The position numbers and the translations under genes were made by a program. Shown piece by piece: positions 1-7,935 of a stretch of DNA of 44,068 bases; within the stretch, counting starts at the first letter, position 1; every line of letters begins with the position of its first letter. Source of the stretch: UBA4055 sp036721445 (GTDB lineage: Bacteria > UBA4055); assembly GCA_036721445.1 (NCBI GenBank), contig DAIMKZ010000006.1:1-44068 (forward strand). The letters are read 5' to 3'. The notes under the pieces are model-generated. The model was not told the origin of the DNA and did no database searches. It saw only the letters and a list, made by a program, of their open reading frames with translations.

Positions 1-1
1 A

Positions 2-241
2 AAAGAGATAAATTCCGGTGTTTACATTATCGATAAAGAAGAACTTTTTGAAGCTTTAAAGAACATTTCTTCCGATAATGCAGGAAAAGAATACTACCTG
101 ACCGATGTAATAGGAATCATGAAAAGCAAAGGCAGAAAAGTCGGAACATATAAGATCAGCGACAATACTGAGATCCAGGGAATAAATACTTTAGAACAAC
201 TTAAGACAGCTGAAGGTATAATGAACTTGAGGATAAATTAA
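2..241 (+). CDS. C-terminal part of GlmU-type nucleotidyltransferase (partial)
   Basis: The gene enters from the left edge; 79 residues are visible in frame from base 2 to the TAA at 239-241. The text NSGVYIID, then NAGKEYYLTDVI, then GINTLEQLKTAE matches the end of the pyrophosphorylase domain of GlmU-like sugar nucleotidyltransferases (N-acetylglucosamine-1-phosphate uridyltransferase), in which EYYLTD and the GxN loop line the sugar-binding site. The protein stops where this domain ends, with no left-handed beta-helix, so a linked acetyltransferase domain as in bifunctional GlmU is absent. A UDP-GlcNAc supply role fits the peptidoglycan genes downstream. Family is fairly sure; the exact substrate is inferred. 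Confidence 0.75.
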   Translation, partial: KEINSGVYIIDKEELFEALKNISSDNAGKEYYLTDVIGIMKSKGRKVGTYKISDNTEIQGINTLEQLKTAEGIMNLRIN

Positions 242-259
242 GATCATAAGGAGTCTGTC

Positions 260-718
260 ATGAAGTATTTTACATTATTAACCATTATCACATCGATGAC
301 GCTGTACGGGCAGTTCAGGAACGATGAATATTCTGATCCCAGAATTAAACTGATGTCTCCGTCATCCTCCGGATCGATCTTCAATATGTCTGACATTTCC
401 GTTACCCATACCCTCTCAATGAACTATGTAAGCAGCGGATCCGAATCCTTTATGCAGAATGAATATATCGCAGGAATAAAATACAGGATAAGCGACCCTC
501 TGACCCTGAAGTTGAACATGGGTATGTCTTACACACCTTACACTTCATTTAACATTTCAGAAGAAGAGCGTACAGATATTTATCTCAAATCAGCTACTCT
601 TGATTATAAACCGAATAACAAATTCAGAATGATCATAGATTTCAGAAATTTCAGACCCGGAGATATGTATTACAGTGATCCTTTCAGTCCCTCCAGTTTA
701 CTTAAAGGGGACGAGTGA
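260..718 (+). CDS. Secreted beta-strand-rich protein, unknown function
   Basis: A 152-residue protein beginning with a clear signal peptide (MKYFTLLTIITSMTLYG, cleavage likely before Q18). The remainder alternates polar and hydrophobic residues in strand-like segments (for example YIAGIKYRIS and LTLKLNMGMSY), suggesting a small periplasmic or outer-membrane beta-structure. An AAGGAG ribosome site lies 7 bases before the ATG. It sits 18 bases after the nucleotidyltransferase and its stop slightly precedes the next start, so it is probably co-transcribed with cell-wall genes. I do not recognise a named family. Confidence 0.7.
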   Translation: MKYFTLLTIITSMTLYGQFRNDEYSDPRIKLMSPSSSGSIFNMSDISVTHTLSMNYVSSGSESFMQNEYIAGIKYRISDPLTLKLNMGMSYTPYTSFNISEEERTDIYLKSATLDYKPNNKFRMIIDFRNFRPGDMYYSDPFSPSSLLKGDE

Positions 719-722
719 GTTT

Positions 723-1244
723 ATGGCAAGGATCAGACCTAAAAGAAAAGAAACTTCGGAATCTTTTACAAAAGAATCCCCGACAGCATCATACATCATT
801 ATTTTCCTCCTGCTTTTACAGACAGTATTCCTGATTTACAGAAATTTCGACTTTATAAAAGAAATGATATCGAAGGACCCTAATTCAATTTATGAGAAAG
901 AAATACAGGACACGGTGAAGAAAAGTGCCGAAAACCTTGAAAATATCGATCCTTTCAAAATTAGGGTTAGTATTCTGAACGGCTGCGGGGAACCGGGTCT
1001 TGCCGCACGCTGGAAAGCCAAGCTCAGAGATATGAAATATGATGTAAGAGAAACCGGAAACGCCTCTAATTTATACAATAACACTACAATTCTGTCCCGA
1101 GTGGAAGACATGAAGTACGCAAGACATCTTGCGAAATCTCTGGGTATAAAAGAAGAAAATGTTCTGATGCAGATAAACAGGGACCTTGTCGATATTGACG
1201 TTACTCTTATTGTCGGATCCGATCACGAAAGGATCGGAAACTGA
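723..1244 (+). CDS. Membrane-anchored LytR_C domain protein
   Basis: A 173-residue protein with a basic N-terminus (MARIRPKRKE), one membrane helix at about residues 22-40 (YIIIFLLLLQTVFLIY), a short charged linker, and a LytR_C-type domain from about residue 82 (IRVSILNGCGEPGLAARW to DVTLIVGSD). LytR_C domains occur alone or fused to LytR-CpsA-Psr proteins and are thought to act at the cell envelope. An upstream in-frame ATG at 675 lies inside the preceding gene and lacks a ribosome site; the ATG at 723 follows AAAGGGGACG, so I chose it. Its stop is directly followed by murL, supporting a cell-wall operon. Confidence 0.8.
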   Translation: MARIRPKRKETSESFTKESPTASYIIIFLLLLQTVFLIYRNFDFIKEMISKDPNSIYEKEIQDTVKKSAENLENIDPFKIRVSILNGCGEPGLAARWKAKLRDMKYDVRETGNASNLYNNTTILSRVEDMKYARHLAKSLGIKEENVLMQINRDLVDIDVTLIVGSDHERIGN

Positions 1245-1245
1245 A

Positions 1246-2601
1246 ATGGGACATATTCAAAAATTCACAAGCTTAAGACATGATTTTCCCGAATTTACTT
1301 ACGACAGTTTCTCTACATTTGTAAAAGAAAGTGATCTTGTAGTTACATACAAATTCATTCAATCCGACGATATAATCTTTGAACCTTCGGTAATATTCAG
1401 GAACTGTCCAGCCGAGTCATTAAACACCTCTAACATCAAAGCAGCTCTTTTCAACCTTGGAATGATAGAGATCGCAAGTTATTATAAAGCATGCTGTTCT
1501 CCTCGCATAATAGTAAAGGCAGGTGCTCTTGACGAAGAACAGCTGTCATTCTGGAAAAAGCTGATCTACCGGGGTCTGGGAGAATTCCTGTACCGGAACG
1601 GCATTGAAACAAAGGAAGAAGACCTGTTCGATATTATCCCCGAATCCCAGACGCATTTCGAACCGGCGTTATCAGATCTTGAGCCCGGCTTTATCATACC
1701 TGTCGGCGGCGGAAAAGACTCTGTTGTAACGCTGGAGCTTCTCAAAGGAACGGACTGCAGACCTCTTATACTCAATCCGAGGGAAGCATCTGTTCAAAGC
1801 GCAAGAATATCAGGCTATGATGATTATATCAGGATCGAAAGATCCATCGACCCGCTTCTTCTTAAGTTAAACGAAAAGGGGTTTCTTAACGGGCACACGC
1901 CGTTCTCAGCTCTTCTCGGATTTGTTTCTGCAGCCGCCTCACTTATCTATAGCCGCAGATACATTGCTCTTTCAAACGAGAACAGCGCGAATGAGGGAAA
2001 TACATTTTTTTCGGGAATAGATATAAATCATCAGTACTCAAAATCATATGAAGCTGAAGAAGCTCTGCACGGTTATATCAGAAAATACATTTCTCGATCC
2101 GTATATTATTTCAGCTTTTTAAGACCCCTCAATGAACTTGCGATAGCACGGCTGTTTTCACGCTTCGGGGATCATTTCTCAACCTTCAGAAGCTGCAATG
2201 TTGGGAGCAAAGAAAATAAATGGTGCCTGAAATGCCCAAAATGTCTTTTCACCTACATAATGCTGTCGCCATTTAATTCCGACGAAGATCTTATGAATAT
2301 TTTCGGAAAAAACTTACTTGACGATACAGAACTCGAGCCTGTTTTCCTTGAACTGTGCGGATTTAGCGGCATCAAACCGTTCGAATGCGTGGGCACTGTC
2401 AGAGAGGTAAGGGCAGCTCTTGCTAAAAAAACTGATATCTCAGAAAAAGGTGACCTGCCGGTCCTGTTAAAGATTTTCAGTGAAAGAGAAAAAGACAGAC
2501 TTCCGGTATACAGGAGTGATTTCGTAAAACTTATCGAAGAGTTCTCGGAAGAAAATCTGCTGCCTGATGATCTGAAGATGATATTGGAAAAGAATTTATG
2601 A
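1246..2601 (+). CDS. murL: MurL-type UDP-MurNAc-L-Ala-L-Glu epimerase
   Basis: A 451-residue protein with a PP-loop-like nucleotide site PVGGGKDS near residue 168, then GHTPFSALLG, then NENSANEGN and NHQYSKS, and a cysteine group CLKCPKC near residue 330. These blocks fit my recollection of the MurL family, which in Xanthomonas converts the terminal L-Glu of UDP-MurNAc-L-Ala-L-Glu to D-Glu using ATP. The ATG at 1246 begins one base after the previous stop; a start at 1186 would overlap that gene by 59 bases. The gene overlaps the next, a MurD-family ligase, by ATGA, exactly the partner expected for this route. Homology is from memory; the neighbour strengthens it. Confidence 0.78.
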   Translation: MGHIQKFTSLRHDFPEFTYDSFSTFVKESDLVVTYKFIQSDDIIFEPSVIFRNCPAESLNTSNIKAALFNLGMIEIASYYKACCSPRIIVKAGALDEEQLSFWKKLIYRGLGEFLYRNGIETKEEDLFDIIPESQTHFEPALSDLEPGFIIPVGGGKDSVVTLELLKGTDCRPLILNPREASVQSARISGYDDYIRIERSIDPLLLKLNEKGFLNGHTPFSALLGFVSAAASLIYSRRYIALSNENSANEGNTFFSGIDINHQYSKSYEAEEALHGYIRKYISRSVYYFSFLRPLNELAIARLFSRFGDHFSTFRSCNVGSKENKWCLKCPKCLFTYIMLSPFNSDEDLMNIFGKNLLDDTELEPVFLELCGFSGIKPFECVGTVREVRAALAKKTDISEKGDLPVLLKIFSEREKDRLPVYRSDFVKLIEEFSEENLLPDDLKMILEKNL

Positions 2602-3983
2602 GCCGGATCGGAAAATTAAAGAAATATTTCTCAAACAAAAGTGTTCTCATCCTCGGGTTCGGAACTGAGGGACAGTCTTCTCTGGACTTTTTATCAAATA
2701 ACTTTCCGGAGACAAGAATAACTGTTTACGATAAAAACCTTACGAGGCTGGGCAGGAATGTCCGTTTCATTACCGGCAGTATAGACACTATTGAAGATAA
2801 ATTCGACCTGATACTTAAAAGTCCGGGAATACCTCTGAGCGACGATTTTGTATCAAAATATAAGAATATCATTTCTTCTCAGACAGACCTGTTCCTTAGG
2901 GAATTCCACCTTCAGACTATCGGCATTACAGGAACAAAAGGCAAAAGCACTACCGCATCTCTTCTTCATTCTATCCTGATATCATGCGGTAAAAGATCTG
3001 TTCTGGCGGGAAATATCGGTGTTCCCGTATTCGATATAATTGACTCTATCGATGATAACAGCATAATAGTTCTTGAACTGTCTTCCCATCAGCTTCAGTT
3101 CATAAAACAGGCCCCTCATATTTCCGCAATTCTGAACGTTTACCCTGAACATCTGGATTTTTACAAGAACTTCATCGAATACAGATCGGCAAAAATGAAC
3201 ATAGTCAAAATGCAGAATGAAGACGATCATATAATTTTCCCTATAAAGGAATTCACCGGTCTGGAAAGAAGATCTGTAAGCGAACCTTTCGAGATAATAA
3301 TCGACGGAGATGATATTCTTGTATATTACAGCAGAAAAACTATCGTTCTGAACCAGAAATGCATCGAGCTCAAAGGTAATCATAATCTCTATAATATCGG
3401 GACCGCGCTGATAGCAGCCGATCTGGCAGGATGCGACACGAACGATGCTGTGAAAGCTGCCGGTGAGTTCAAAGGCCTTGAACACAGGCTGGAATATTTC
3501 GGAACATATAAAGGCGTAGAGTTTTACAATGATTCGATATCCACTATACCTCAGGCCTCAGTTGCAGCGATAAAAGCTTTTAACAACAGAATCGGTTCTC
3601 TTATACTCGGAGGCCATTTTCGCGGAGAGGAAATTTCATGGCGCATCCTCACGGATGAAATAAAAAAAAGCTTCGTGGACAACATTTTTTTCCTTCCTGA
3701 CACGGGGAGCATGATATACAATGATATGCTGTCCGCAGGATTTGAAGAAAAAGAGAGGGACGGTTATAAAGAAATCCTCTGGAACGGAAATACGATCCGG
3801 TGTTTTTTCTGCAAAGACTTCAGAACAATGGTCGTTCAGATATTCAAATTTACTCATGCAGGAAAGATTTGCCTGCTTTCACCGGCATCATCCAGCTACA
3901 ACATGTTCAAGAATTTCGAAGAGAGAGGAATGGTATTCAAAGAACTCGTAATGAATTATGGAGGTAACAGTGATAAAATATGA
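2598..3983 (+). CDS. murD2: MurD2-type UDP-MurNAc-L-Ala--L-glutamate ligase
   Basis: A 461-residue Mur ligase. The N-terminal Rossmann part shows LGFGTEGQSS, the ATP P-loop is GITGTKGKSTT near residue 112, the central domain has ELSSHQL and NVYPEHLDFY, and the C-terminal domain begins near GLEHRLEYFGTYKGVEFYNDSIST. These are MurD hallmarks. Canonical MurD adds D-Glu; the directly coupled murL just upstream suggests the MurD2 variant, which adds L-Glu that MurL then epimerises. ATGA overlap with murL implies translational coupling. Ligase identity is firm; the L-Glu preference is an inference from context. Confidence 0.85.
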   Translation: MSRIGKLKKYFSNKSVLILGFGTEGQSSLDFLSNNFPETRITVYDKNLTRLGRNVRFITGSIDTIEDKFDLILKSPGIPLSDDFVSKYKNIISSQTDLFLREFHLQTIGITGTKGKSTTASLLHSILISCGKRSVLAGNIGVPVFDIIDSIDDNSIIVLELSSHQLQFIKQAPHISAILNVYPEHLDFYKNFIEYRSAKMNIVKMQNEDDHIIFPIKEFTGLERRSVSEPFEIIIDGDDILVYYSRKTIVLNQKCIELKGNHNLYNIGTALIAADLAGCDTNDAVKAAGEFKGLEHRLEYFGTYKGVEFYNDSISTIPQASVAAIKAFNNRIGSLILGGHFRGEEISWRILTDEIKKSFVDNIFFLPDTGSMIYNDMLSAGFEEKERDGYKEILWNGNTIRCFFCKDFRTMVVQIFKFTHAGKICLLSPASSSYNMFKNFEERGMVFKELVMNYGGNSDKI

Positions 3984-5226
3984 TCACATAAGGCTTGGAC
4001 TTGAAAAGCAGTTCGGAGAAGAAATAAACAGAATAATCCAGGGCGATATAGTCCTCAAACTTCTAATAAACGCAAGAATAATAAATTCGGACGACAGTTA
4101 TTCGAAAGCCATGGACAGTTATAACTTTAAAATCACAAAAGAAATGACGCCTAAGCTTTTTAATCTCTGCATGGAAGTCAAAGACACACTGCAGTTTTCT
4201 GACACGATAGATTTCTTTATTGTTAACTCGCCCGAAATGAACGCCTTCGCCATTCCGAGTAATTATAAAGAGAATCCCCATAGAATAGCTCTGAATTCAA
4301 CTATGATCGACAGAATGGACGAAGATGAGCTAAGATTCGTAATCGGGCACGAAATAGGTCATCTGGTGACTAAAACTTATAAGATCAGCCAGATGATGAG
4401 ATTTCTTTTTCAGGATAAAGAACCCAACCTGCTTCTTAAACAGAAATTCATGTTCTGGGAAAAACTATGCGAACTTTCATCGGACAGATTCGGACTTCTG
4501 GCCAATAAAAATATCGAAAAATCCATTTCCAGCTTTTTTAAGCTTATCTCAGGACTTCCGAAGAACGTTATCGATTTTGACCTTGAGGCTTTTATTAAAC
4601 AAAATGAAGATGATCTTAAAGAACATATAAATGAAATGTCATCGCAGAACATAACCCACCCTATCCCTTCGCTTAGAGTAGTAGCTCTTCACATTTTCAG
4701 CAAATCTAAAGTTTACAGAGATTCCGTAAAGAAAAAGAAAACATCTTCCGATCCGGTTTTAAAGAATAATATGAAAGAAATTCTCGAAAGATTTTTCTTT
4801 ATGGGCAACGAAACTGATGTGCACAGAATGAGATTTATCGCGTCTGCCGGTCTGATAATGGCGCAGATTGATAAAAAGATAACACAGCAGGAGATGGATG
4901 CTATCATAGATACTCTCGCGAATTTTCTGCTGTTCCCTAAACAGTTCATCGACGAACTTATTAAAGGTCAGAATATTAATGATGTGTTCAACGACGCTAT
5001 AAATAACCTTCTCGACCCCAAAAAGAATAAAGGTTCGATCGAACAGGAATCGGAAATGATGTTCAATTATCTGATCGGTATCGCAGTTTCCGACAACAAT
5101 CTTTCCAAAGAGGAAATTACCTTCCTTAACAATATAGGATCACAACTTTTCGGGTTTACAAAAGAAAAAATATCTTATATGACGGCAGTAGTTCTAGCGA
5201 ACAATTTTCAGCCTCTGGGACTGTGA
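3970..5226 (+). CDS. M48-like zinc metallopeptidase with TerB-like tail
   Basis: About 418 residues with the zinc motif HEIGH (VIGHEIGHLV, near residue 126) and a downstream ELSSDRFGLL that supplies the third ligand region, as in M48-type peptidases. No membrane helix or signal peptide is seen, so it may be cytoplasmic. The last 130 residues (from FIASAGLIMAQIDKKITQQE) look like a TerB-type helical domain, with two similar acidic blocks (IDKKITQQE and SDNNLSKEE). I start at GTG 3970 because GGAGG at 3960-3964 lies 5 bases upstream; the in-frame ATG at 3958 has no such site. It overlaps the MurD2 gene by 14 bases and the convergent gene downstream by 33 bases. Confidence 0.75.
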   Translation: MIKYDHIRLGLEKQFGEEINRIIQGDIVLKLLINARIINSDDSYSKAMDSYNFKITKEMTPKLFNLCMEVKDTLQFSDTIDFFIVNSPEMNAFAIPSNYKENPHRIALNSTMIDRMDEDELRFVIGHEIGHLVTKTYKISQMMRFLFQDKEPNLLLKQKFMFWEKLCELSSDRFGLLANKNIEKSISSFFKLISGLPKNVIDFDLEAFIKQNEDDLKEHINEMSSQNITHPIPSLRVVALHIFSKSKVYRDSVKKKKTSSDPVLKNNMKEILERFFFMGNETDVHRMRFIASAGLIMAQIDKKITQQEMDAIIDTLANFLLFPKQFIDELIKGQNINDVFNDAINNLLDPKKNKGSIEQESEMMFNYLIGIAVSDNNLSKEEITFLNNIGSQLFGFTKEKISYMTAVVLANNFQPLGL

Positions 5227-5676
5227 TAACTTTTTTCTGATATATACTCTGCAGCCCTGCCTGACCATATCATACAGTACGATGATGTCGTCGTTTTTCA
5301 TTCTTACGCACCCTATAGACGCTTTTCTGCCTATTGACGCCTCATCGTTAGTTCCGTGAATATAAATATATCTGTCAAGTGTGTTAGAGTTCCTTTTCTG
5401 AAGCCCGTTCAGACGGAGTATTCTGGAAGTGATGATGTCCTTCCGGCCGTCTTTCAAATTTGCTATCTCCCCTGTCGGCAGTCTGTCTCTGAATATCATT
5501 CCTTTAGGCTGATCTGAGCCTATTTTTTCGCACACTTCGAATTCTCCGAGAGGCGTCTTTCCGCTTCCCTCCCTGTATCCTTCACCGTATTTCGAAGTCG
5601 AAACAGGAAACTCGACTCTAATGTTTTCGTGAGTGAATATAAGCGTCTGCTCTTCAATAAATATCATTATCTTCAT
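5194..5676 (-). CDS. L,D-transpeptidase (YkuD) fold protein lacking a signal peptide
   Basis: A 160-residue protein with the YkuD active-site pattern: YIHGTND near residue 113 and ASIGCVRM, where the Cys is the nucleophile of L,D-transpeptidases that cross-link peptidoglycan or attach proteins to it. GKTPLGEFEV is another conserved block (usually TPxGxF). There is no signal peptide or membrane helix, which is odd for an enzyme that normally works in the periplasm; an alternative start at residue 4 does not help. Start and the previous stop overlap as TGATG, so it is coupled to the coiled-coil gene. Confidence 0.8.
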   Translation of the reverse strand: MKIMIFIEEQTLIFTHENIRVEFPVSTSKYGEGYREGSGKTPLGEFEVCEKIGSDQPKGMIFRDRLPTGEIANLKDGRKDIITSRILRLNGLQKRNSNTLDRYIYIHGTNDEASIGRKASIGCVRMKNDDIIVLYDMVRQGCRVYIRKKLSQSQRLKIVR

Positions 5677-6014
5677 CAGTAACCGACGTTAATTCTGGTA
5701 CATGTATCTGATATAAGCTCAAACTCTCCTGAGACCTCGTCAAAAAGGTCAACCGCTTCTTCGACCAGTCTGCGTTTTTCTTTCAGCTCTTTTATCTGCA
5801 GTTCCAATTTGTCTTTATCTTCAGCTCCCTCACTGATAACCTCCAGAAGATCGTCTATTCCGGCGTCGATATCCTCAAGTTCGGCGTCGCAGTCTTCATT
5901 CATCTCATCAAAAAGCTCGAACATGTCCCCGGCTTTCTTCACTGATATTTCGATATCCTCTCTAAGCTTTCTCACATCATTGAGGAGTTTCTTAAGTTTT
6001 TCATAATCATTCAT
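5676..6014 (-). CDS. Acidic coiled-coil protein, unknown function
   Basis: A 112-residue, strongly acidic protein with heptad-like helices through nearly its whole length (KLKKLLNDVRKLREDIEI and KLELQIKELKEKRRLVEE) and no signal peptide. No family is recognised. It overlaps the preceding TPR gene by 8 bases and the following YkuD gene by one base, so the three are translated as a unit. A structural or adaptor role is possible but unproven. Confidence 0.65.
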   Translation of the reverse strand: MNDYEKLKKLLNDVRKLREDIEISVKKAGDMFELFDEMNEDCDAELEDIDAGIDDLLEVISEGAEDKDKLELQIKELKEKRRLVEEAVDLFDEVSGEFELISDTCTRINVGY

Positions 6015-7293
6015 TTGCGGCCTCCATATAGTTGTTAATGATATTGTTCAGTAGCCTGATCCTGTGCGAATCCTTGTGTTTTTTTAGATGATCAGGATAA
6101 TGATCTTTTAAAAATTCTGTAATCTGCGCAGCCTTTTCAAAATCAGACATATTCACTGCGGCTCTCAGTTCCATCAGGTACGATTCGGGATTCCTGTTCT
6201 TTATATTCGATAACGCCCTCGCGGTTTCTCTGAAATATCCGTGATCGAAATACAGAAACGCTTTTCTTTCGAGCTCATCATCGCTCAGATCAAAATTCTC
6301 GCCGCTGTAATTTTCAGGCCGGTAAATGATCTCCTGCCTTAATCTGACAGAGAACAGCCATTCGTTCCTGAATTTCTCGGTTAAATATCCTTTATGAATG
6401 ATCTCTGCGTATTTAAGTATCTCAATTCCTTTATCGGCCGATCCCGTAATGTACATGCATTTTGCTTCATAAATAACTGATTCGTACTCGAAACCGAAAT
6501 ATTCGTCTCCGATCTCGTCGTTGATCTTTTTAAAAAAGGGGTACGCTTCTCTTACTTTCCCGGTATGGTACAGGTCCCTCGCATAAAGATATGTGAAATA
6601 TTTCGAGCCCGGGTAATTTGAGAATAGATTCCGGGAATATTTAATAGACCTTCTGTGATCCTGAAGTACACCGGCATAATACTCGATCATGAACAGGTTA
6701 GCCTCGGAAGCCGTCAGGCAAGCGCTAAAAGCAATCCCGTCAAGTTTTCTCAGGCCGTTCTGAACGTTGCCTTCGTATCCGAGCACAGATCTTATCCAGA
6801 AACTGTCCTGAAAATACATTCCGAGCGCTATATCGGTCAATGCCGTACCGAATTCCGAATCGGGTCTCTTAAAGTCTTCACTCAGATTGATGAACAGTTT
6901 CCTGGCTTTTTTGACCGATGAAAACATCGAGTATGAAGGTTCTCCTGAGCGGATATACGCAAGACTCCCGTACAGAAAAGCTTTTATGAGATCGCTCTCG
7001 TATGCCGTAAGCTCTTTTATATTTTCGTCTTCTATATCGTCTAAAAGATTTTCTATCCGGTCTGAAAGCGCATCTGTGTTCTGATCTTTATTCAGCCTGA
7101 ACCTGTAAAGAGCATTATAAACATCCGCTATTCTTTCCCATCCGGCATTCTCGCTTCCGGAAATTACCGAATCTGAATGACTTTGAGTATATATCTCAGC
7201 GTTTCTGATCTTAAAATATTCCGAAAAACTTTCTGAAAAAAGCACAGAAGTAAAAATCAGGAGAATTGCAGGAATCAAATTATTTCGCTTCAT
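6007..7293 (-). CDS. Secreted TPR-like repeat protein
   Basis: A 428-residue protein with an N-terminal signal peptide (MKRNNLIPAILLIFTSVLFS) followed by helical repeats resembling tetratricopeptides, for example YIRSGEPSYSMFSSVKKARK, YARDLYHTGKVREAYPFFKK and AAVNMSDFEKAAQITEFLKD. The upstream in-frame extension would place a positively charged stretch within the preceding gene, so I start at ATG 7293, which overlaps the previous stop by 14 bases. Probably periplasmic and used for protein-protein contacts. Specific function unknown. Confidence 0.7.
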   Translation of the reverse strand: MKRNNLIPAILLIFTSVLFSESFSEYFKIRNAEIYTQSHSDSVISGSENAGWERIADVYNALYRFRLNKDQNTDALSDRIENLLDDIEDENIKELTAYESDLIKAFLYGSLAYIRSGEPSYSMFSSVKKARKLFINLSEDFKRPDSEFGTALTDIALGMYFQDSFWIRSVLGYEGNVQNGLRKLDGIAFSACLTASEANLFMIEYYAGVLQDHRRSIKYSRNLFSNYPGSKYFTYLYARDLYHTGKVREAYPFFKKINDEIGDEYFGFEYESVIYEAKCMYITGSADKGIEILKYAEIIHKGYLTEKFRNEWLFSVRLRQEIIYRPENYSGENFDLSDDELERKAFLYFDHGYFRETARALSNIKNRNPESYLMELRAAVNMSDFEKAAQITEFLKDHYPDHLKKHKDSHRIRLLNNIINNYMEAANE

Positions 7294-7915
7294 TCTTTTC
7301 CGCGGCTTCAAGTTTTTCTTTTCTACGCTTAGCCACTGCCGGATATAATTTTTCCATACAGGAAGGACACAGGCTGTGGCTGAAAACAGCGTCGGAATGC
7401 TCTTTAACATAATCTTCCATCTGCTCCCACGCGCCTTTATCGTTCCTGATACTTTTGCATGAGGCGCAGATCGGTAAAAGACCTCTTAACTGCTTAACCT
7501 CAGATAGCGCTTTCGAGAGATCGCTGTTGAGTTTCTGTTCTTTATCGAGCCTTATCCTGAAATTAGAGAAAAGTACACCGACAAGAAGGAAAGAAAGAAG
7601 CCTGATAAAACTGTTCCAGTATCTGAAAAACTCCGAGTTGTACAAATTATCTCCGATACTGTCGGCCGTCCACCATATTATCGTGGCGATAAAGGCGTAA
7701 ATTATGGCTGTTCTGCGGTCAAGGAACCATCCTGCAAAGAGTATGGGAATATAGTAGAAAACAAAGAATCCGAACTGAGGTCCGGTAAAATAGTCCAGTA
7801 AACCTATCAGTATCAAAGCTGCGACCGATGCTTTAATGCTTTTTGACCGGCTCAGTGTCATCTCGTGATATGCTGTTCTAATTTCCGAATAATTCTTCGG
7901 CAGTTTTTTTATCAT
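7280..7915 (-). CDS. Four-helix membrane protein with Cys-rich sensor-type tail
   Basis: A 211-residue protein. Residues about 28-115 hold four hydrophobic helices (VAALILIGLLDYF, FFVFYYIPILFAGWFL, AIIYAFIATIIWW, LLSFLLVGVLF), like membrane sensor modules of histidine kinases and GGDEF proteins. A short coiled-coil follows, then LLPICASCKSIRNDKGAW and HSLCPSCMEKLYP. This CxxC...CxxC tail is a common end piece of bacterial response regulators and PAS sensors and could bind a metal. No kinase, GGDEF or other output domain is present. It lies 20 bases after purF and overlaps the next gene. Confidence 0.7.
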   Translation of the reverse strand: MIKKLPKNYSEIRTAYHEMTLSRSKSIKASVAALILIGLLDYFTGPQFGFFVFYYIPILFAGWFLDRRTAIIYAFIATIIWWTADSIGDNLYNSEFFRYWNSFIRLLSFLLVGVLFSNFRIRLDKEQKLNSDLSKALSEVKQLRGLLPICASCKSIRNDKGAWEQMEDYVKEHSDAVFSHSLCPSCMEKLYPAVAKRRKEKLEAAEKNEAK

Positions 7916-7935
7916 CCGGCACCGGCCTTTTTTTT

